Part shown: piece after piece, positions 60,785-64,000 of the stretch
How the letters are laid out: every line of letters starts with the position of its first letter
Numbering within the stretch: position 1 is the first letter of the stretch
Source: Mycobacterium paraseoulense
Lineage (GTDB): Bacteria > Actinomycetota > Actinomycetes > Mycobacteriales > Mycobacteriaceae
Length of the DNA stretch: 64,000 nucleotides
Reading direction: 5' to 3'
NCBI RefSeq assembly: GCF_010731655.1
Contig: NZ_AP022619.1
Coordinates: forward strand, 620,001-684,000
Made by a program: the position numbers and the translations under genes
The notes under the pieces: model-generated
Seen by the model: only the letters and a program-made list of their open reading frames with translations
The model's database searches: none
Told to the model about the DNA's origin: nothing

Positions 60785-61927
60785 GTGAACCGGGGAGGGA
60801 AGCGGGTCGTCGGCATAGGCATGACTGCAACAACGCATCTCACATCGCCGCGCCGGACCGCTCACCGCGAGCAGCCCGCACCGCACATCGCCGGGGCGGC
60901 GGTGGCATTCACCCCGCACCGCTACAACCAGGACGACGTCGCTCGCGAGCTGACCGAATTCACCGATCCGCGGTTCCTGCGTTTCGCGCAAACGACGGGG
61001 GTCGACCACCGCAACCTTGCGCTGCCGCTGTCGCGTTACCCACAGTTGAGCGGTTTCACCGAAGCGAACGACGCCTATCTCGAGGTCGCCGTCGATCTCG
61101 GCGAGCGGGCGATACGGTCGGCGCTGTCCGACGCGGGCATCGAGCCGCACGAGGTGGACACCATCGTGATGGTCTCCAGCACCGGCATCGCGGTGCCCAC
61201 CATCGACGCACGGCTGATGGCCCGAATCGGCCTGCGGCCCAACATCAAACGCGTCCCGCTGTTCGGTCTCGGCTGTGTCGCGGGAGCGGCCGGCATGGCG
61301 CGTGTGCACGATTACCTGCATGGTTACCCGGGGGATGTGGCCGTGCTTCTGTCGGTCGAGTTGTGCTCCCTCACGCTCCAGCGCGACGACACCTCGATTC
61401 CCGCCCTCATCGGTGTGTCGCTGTTCGGCGACGGCGCCGCCGCGGTGGTCACCACGGGTGCCGACCGAATCCCTCTGGGCCGCAGCGACCGTCGAGCGCC
61501 GCGCATCCTGGGGACCCGCAGCCGCGTAATTCCCGAGACCGTTGACGTCATGGGGTGGAACGTCGGTTCCAACGGGTTTCAGCTCGTGATGTCGCGCGAC
61601 GTGCCGAAGATGGCCGAGGTCCATCTCCGGGAAGAGGTCGACGGATTCCTCGCCGACCACGGCCTGTCCCTGTCGGACGTCTCGACGTGGGTATGTCATC
61701 CCGGTGGTCCTAAAGTCCTCGACTCGATCGAGGACGCGCTCGGGCTACCGGCAGAGGCGTTGGCCCACAGCCGAAACTCGATGCGCGACAACGGCAACAT
61801 CTCCTCGGCATCCGTGCTGGACGTCCTGCGCCGGACCATCGCCGAGCCGCCGACCGACGGGGCGTTCGGGGTCATGCTGGCAATGGGCCCGGGCTTCAGC
61901 TTCGAGCTGCTGCTGCTGCAGTGGTGA
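60785..61927 (+). CDS. Type III polyketide synthase (PKS11/PKS10-like)
   Basis: The 380-residue chalcone-synthase-like protein has the Cys164 (GLGCVAGAAG), His305 (CHPGGPKVL) and Asn338 (DNGNISSAS) triad and an MLAMGPGFSFELLLL end. It resembles M. tuberculosis PKS10/PKS11, which make alkyl-pyrones from long-chain acyl-CoA and malonyl-CoA. GTG 60785 has AAGGGG upstream; ATG 60821 is an alternative. Its stop overlaps the next gene (GTGA), so the methyltransferase-like partner is co-translated. Confidence 0.92.
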   Translation: MNRGGKRVVGIGMTATTHLTSPRRTAHREQPAPHIAGAAVAFTPHRYNQDDVARELTEFTDPRFLRFAQTTGVDHRNLALPLSRYPQLSGFTEANDAYLEVAVDLGERAIRSALSDAGIEPHEVDTIVMVSSTGIAVPTIDARLMARIGLRPNIKRVPLFGLGCVAGAAGMARVHDYLHGYPGDVAVLLSVELCSLTLQRDDTSIPALIGVSLFGDGAAAVVTTGADRIPLGRSDRRAPRILGTRSRVIPETVDVMGWNVGSNGFQLVMSRDVPKMAEVHLREEVDGFLADHGLSLSDVSTWVCHPGGPKVLDSIEDALGLPAEALAHSRNSMRDNGNISSASVLDVLRRTIAEPPTDGAFGVMLAMGPGFSFELLLLQW

Positions 61928-62442
61928 CGGGCGAGCCCATGTATTACTACCTGTTCATTCTGGCTATCGGCGCCGAACGACTGGTCGAGCTGGCCGTGGC
62001 GCAACGGAACACCAAATGGTCGCTGGCGCACGGGGGCAAGGAATTCGGCCGTGAACACTACCCGGCGATGGTCAGCATGCATGCGCTGCTGCTGGTTTCG
62101 TGTGTCGTGGAGACCTGGGTCTTCGGCCGGCCGTTCATCGGATGGCTGGGCTGGCCGATGCTCGCGGTCGTGGCGCTGAGCACGGTGGTGCGCTGGCGCT
62201 GCGTGAGCGTGCTCGGCAGGCACTGGAATCCGCGGCTCATCGTGATTCCGGGCGCGCCGTTGGTTCGCGAAGGCCCGTATCGATGGGTGCGCCATCCCAA
62301 CTACGCGGCGGTCGCAGCGGAGGTGGCCGCGCTGCCGCTAGTCCATTCGGCGTGGCTGACGGCGATCGTGTTCAGCCTCGCGAACGCGCTGGTGCTCACC
62401 GTCCGGATCCGTGCGGAGAACGCCGCATTGGGCCTGGTGTGA
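61924..62442 (+). CDS. Isoprenylcysteine carboxyl methyltransferase-like membrane protein
   Basis: The 172-residue protein has about four hydrophobic segments and the ICMT-type C-terminal motif GPYRWVRHPNYAAVAAEVAALPLV (SAM-binding region). GTG 61924 overlaps the polyketide synthase stop (GTGA). In Bacillus the pair BpsA (type III PKS) and BpsB (this family) makes alkylpyrones and their methyl ethers, so O-methylation of the pyrone product is the likely role. It sits in the membrane, where its lipid-like substrate would be found. Confidence 0.88.
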   Translation: MTGEPMYYYLFILAIGAERLVELAVAQRNTKWSLAHGGKEFGREHYPAMVSMHALLLVSCVVETWVFGRPFIGWLGWPMLAVVALSTVVRWRCVSVLGRHWNPRLIVIPGAPLVREGPYRWVRHPNYAAVAAEVAALPLVHSAWLTAIVFSLANALVLTVRIRAENAALGLV

Positions 62443-62456
62443 GGACGGCCAAGCGA

Positions 62457-63302
62457 TCAGGGCGCGACGGGACGATTCGTCCACTCGCGATCGGGCCGGC
62501 GCGACGAGCGGTACCAGCCGCCCGCCGCGCCGGTGCCGCCGTCGGTCGGGACGGTGTGGCCGGTGACGAACGCCGAAAGATCAGACGCCAGGAACAGGAT
62601 CACGCGGGCCTGATCCTCGGGAACGCCCATGCGGCCGACCGGAACCCACTGCGGCCACTGCGCCTGCTCGTCGGCCGAGAGCCACTGCGAGTAGGGCACC
62701 TGTAGCGATTCCGTGACGTCCGGGGCGATCGCGTTGACCCGCACCCCATGCCCGCCCACCTGCACCGCAAGGCTGCGAGTGAACTGGATGACGGCGGCCT
62801 TGAACGCGGCGTAGACCGGATCTTCCGGGTAGCCGCGCAGACCCTCGACGGAGGAGACGTTGACGATCGCGCCGGCCCGCCGGGCGACCATCGCCGGCAG
62901 GAATGCGTGGGTGACCAGGAAGACGTGATGCAGGTTGATCCGGTAGAGCTCGTCCCAGAATCGGGGGTCGGTGTCGACGAAGTTTCCCGGATGCCGCAGC
63001 CAGTGGCCCACGTTGTTGACCAGCACGTCGACCCGGCCGTTGCGATCCAGCACCGATCGGGCCAGGTCATCGACCGCGTCCGCGTCCCGGACGTCGCTGA
63101 CCACCGCCACGGCCGACCCGCCCGATGCCGCGATGTCGTCGACGGTCCCGGCGGCCAGCGCGGCGTCGACGTCGACGATGACCACGTGCGCGCCCTGTTC
63201 GGCGAACAGCCGTGCGGTGGCCGCACCGATGCCGCCGCCACCGCCCGTCACCACCGCCACCCGGTCGCAAAGCAACCGGTCAGCGCGCGTTTCGCCGTTC
63301 AT
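62457..63302 (-). CDS. SDR family oxidoreductase
   Basis: The 281-residue classical SDR has TGGGGGIGAATARLFAEQGA, VLVNNVGHWL, NVSSVEGL and the catalytic YAAFK (Tyr-x3-Lys). Asp in VIVDVDAALAAG suggests NAD(H). Starts at ATG 63302. It is convergent with the methyltransferase-like gene (14-base gap) and divergent from the partial hydrolase gene. The NNVG in place of NNAG is a small deviation. Its substrate is not evident. Confidence 0.88.
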   Translation of the reverse strand: MNGETRADRLLCDRVAVVTGGGGGIGAATARLFAEQGAHVVIVDVDAALAAGTVDDIAASGGSAVAVVSDVRDADAVDDLARSVLDRNGRVDVLVNNVGHWLRHPGNFVDTDPRFWDELYRINLHHVFLVTHAFLPAMVARRAGAIVNVSSVEGLRGYPEDPVYAAFKAAVIQFTRSLAVQVGGHGVRVNAIAPDVTESLQVPYSQWLSADEQAQWPQWVPVGRMGVPEDQARVILFLASDLSAFVTGHTVPTDGGTGAAGGWYRSSRRPDREWTNRPVAP

Positions 63303-63491
63303 CGCTCATATCTTGGGCCACCGCTCGGAGATCGGCGAGACCCGGGTGGCGAAAACGCCGGAATGGCCCCTGATACCCACCCGTCCCGGCGATAAACCGT
63401 GACGTACGCAACATTCGTGCCGTCTTCATCCGCAGTTTTTCTTCGCCGCCCGCGGGTATTCCGTCCGCACTTGGCACGAAGGAGGGATTGC

Positions 63492-64000
63492 ATGGTTAAT
63501 ACCACCGGTCCACACCGTGTATTGCCAAGTGGCGCAGTGAAGCGGCGAGTTCACCATCGCCACAGCCCGCAATCGGTCGCCGTCTCGCTGGCCAGCAGGC
63601 TGATCGTGAAGAACACCGTGCGCGCCTGGGCCGTTACGCCGAACTTGCGCTGGCCATTCGACTACATCGACAGTTTCGCGGGATTGGTGCCGCGCTTTGG
63701 CATCTCGGCGGACATCGAACCGGTGCAACTGGAAGACTGTGCCGCCGAGTGGGTTTGCGCCCCCGGTGCGTCGACGGACCGGGCCATCCTCTATCTGCAC
63801 GGCGGTGCGTTCCTCACCTGCGGCCTGAACACGCATCGCTCGGTGGTCACCCGCTTGTCGCAGGCGGCGGACGCCGCCGTGCTGACCCTGGGATACCGAA
63901 AGCTGCCCTCGCATCACATCACCGACGCGATCGACGACGGGATGAGCGGGCTGCGCTGGCTGCAGGACCGCGGCTTCGACGGCGACCAGGTGGTCGTCGC
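63492..64000 (+). CDS. Alpha/beta hydrolase of the HSL type, 3' truncated by window end
   Basis: The first 169 codons are visible, with the oxyanion-hole motif YLHGGAFLTCGLNTHRS at about residue 100-117, which marks the HSL/LipH-like esterase group. ATG 63492 has a strong ribosome site, AAGGAGGG, just upstream. The nucleophile elbow and the rest lie beyond the window. It starts divergently from the SDR, with a 189-base gap. A lipase/esterase role is likely; neighbours suggest no specific substrate. Confidence 0.85.
   Translation, partial: MVNTTGPHRVLPSGAVKRRVHHRHSPQSVAVSLASRLIVKNTVRAWAVTPNLRWPFDYIDSFAGLVPRFGISADIEPVQLEDCAAEWVCAPGASTDRAILYLHGGAFLTCGLNTHRSVVTRLSQAADAAVLTLGYRKLPSHHITDAIDDGMSGLRWLQDRGFDGDQVVV

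Noticed and set aside
1..64000. CRISPR arrays, insertion sequences, tRNA or rRNA genes
   Set aside because: No regularly spaced repeats, transposase motifs, terminal inverted repeats, or RNA gene signatures were seen on reading; small RNAs cannot be excluded without computation.

Overview
The window is high-GC actinobacterial DNA and almost certainly comes from a Mycobacterium. It carries mycobacterial-type receptor Ser/Thr kinases (one a clear PknE with a Dsb-like C-terminus), a CsoR-DUF1490-CtpV copper module, a very long CtpH/CtpI-type P-ATPase, a WS/DGAT acyltransferase, F420-type oxidoreductases, a mycofactocin-type SDR and many KstD/Ksh/Hsa-like proteins. GTG and TTG starts and 4-base ATGA/GTGA overlaps are common. 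A slow-growing non-tuberculous species is likely, but the sequence does not fix the species. No rRNA, tRNA, CRISPR array or insertion sequence was seen.

Layout. (1) 1-7257: the 3' part of an N-acetylglutaminylglutamine amide (NAGGN) osmolyte operon (amidotransferase, then GNAT/ATP-grasp synthetase), an MFS transporter and a type III glutamine synthetase. (2) 7261-11167: two receptor Ser/Thr kinases with different extracellular sensors, and a small unknown protein. (3) 11362-24217: a metal and metalloid island. The copper part is a DUF2182 membrane protein divergent from csoR-DUF1490-ctpV and a Met-rich exported protein, with a CsoR-type palindrome between them. The arsenic part is arsR-acr3-arsC-cadI running into a flavin reductase and a RibD-like reductase. 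A second arsenic-type locus has an APC permease divergent from an ArsR-ArsC fusion, followed 1 base later by a Tat-exported multicopper oxidase. (4) 24286-26922: a membrane protein, an F420-type luciferase-like oxidoreductase and a PadR regulator.

(5) 26919-49294: a large catabolic region resembling, but distinct from, the cholesterol pathway. It holds a KstD-like dehydrogenase, a KshA-like Rieske oxygenase, a possible Fe/2-oxoglutarate-type enzyme, an HSL-type esterase, four SDRs, a coupled pair of acyl-CoA dehydrogenases, an acyl-CoA synthetase, two Baeyer-Villiger monooxygenases each overlapping an SDR, HsaA-like and HsaC-like enzymes with a second KstD-family flavoprotein, an IclR regulator with a palindromic operator, two small alpha/beta-barrel proteins and a thioesterase. 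An HsaD-like hydrolase lies beyond the P-type ATPase at 54612. Together these could dehydrogenate, hydroxylate, ring-cleave and beta-oxidise a polycyclic, steroid-like substrate; the actual substrate cannot be read from the sequence.

(6) 49300-64000: a giant P-type ATPase, SnoaL-like proteins, the HsaD-like hydrolase, a WS/DGAT, an F420-type split-barrel protein, a molybdopterin oxidoreductase, a type III polyketide synthase coupled to an isoprenylcysteine-methyltransferase-like protein (probably an alkylpyrone and its methyl ether), an SDR, and the start of an alpha/beta hydrolase cut by the window end.
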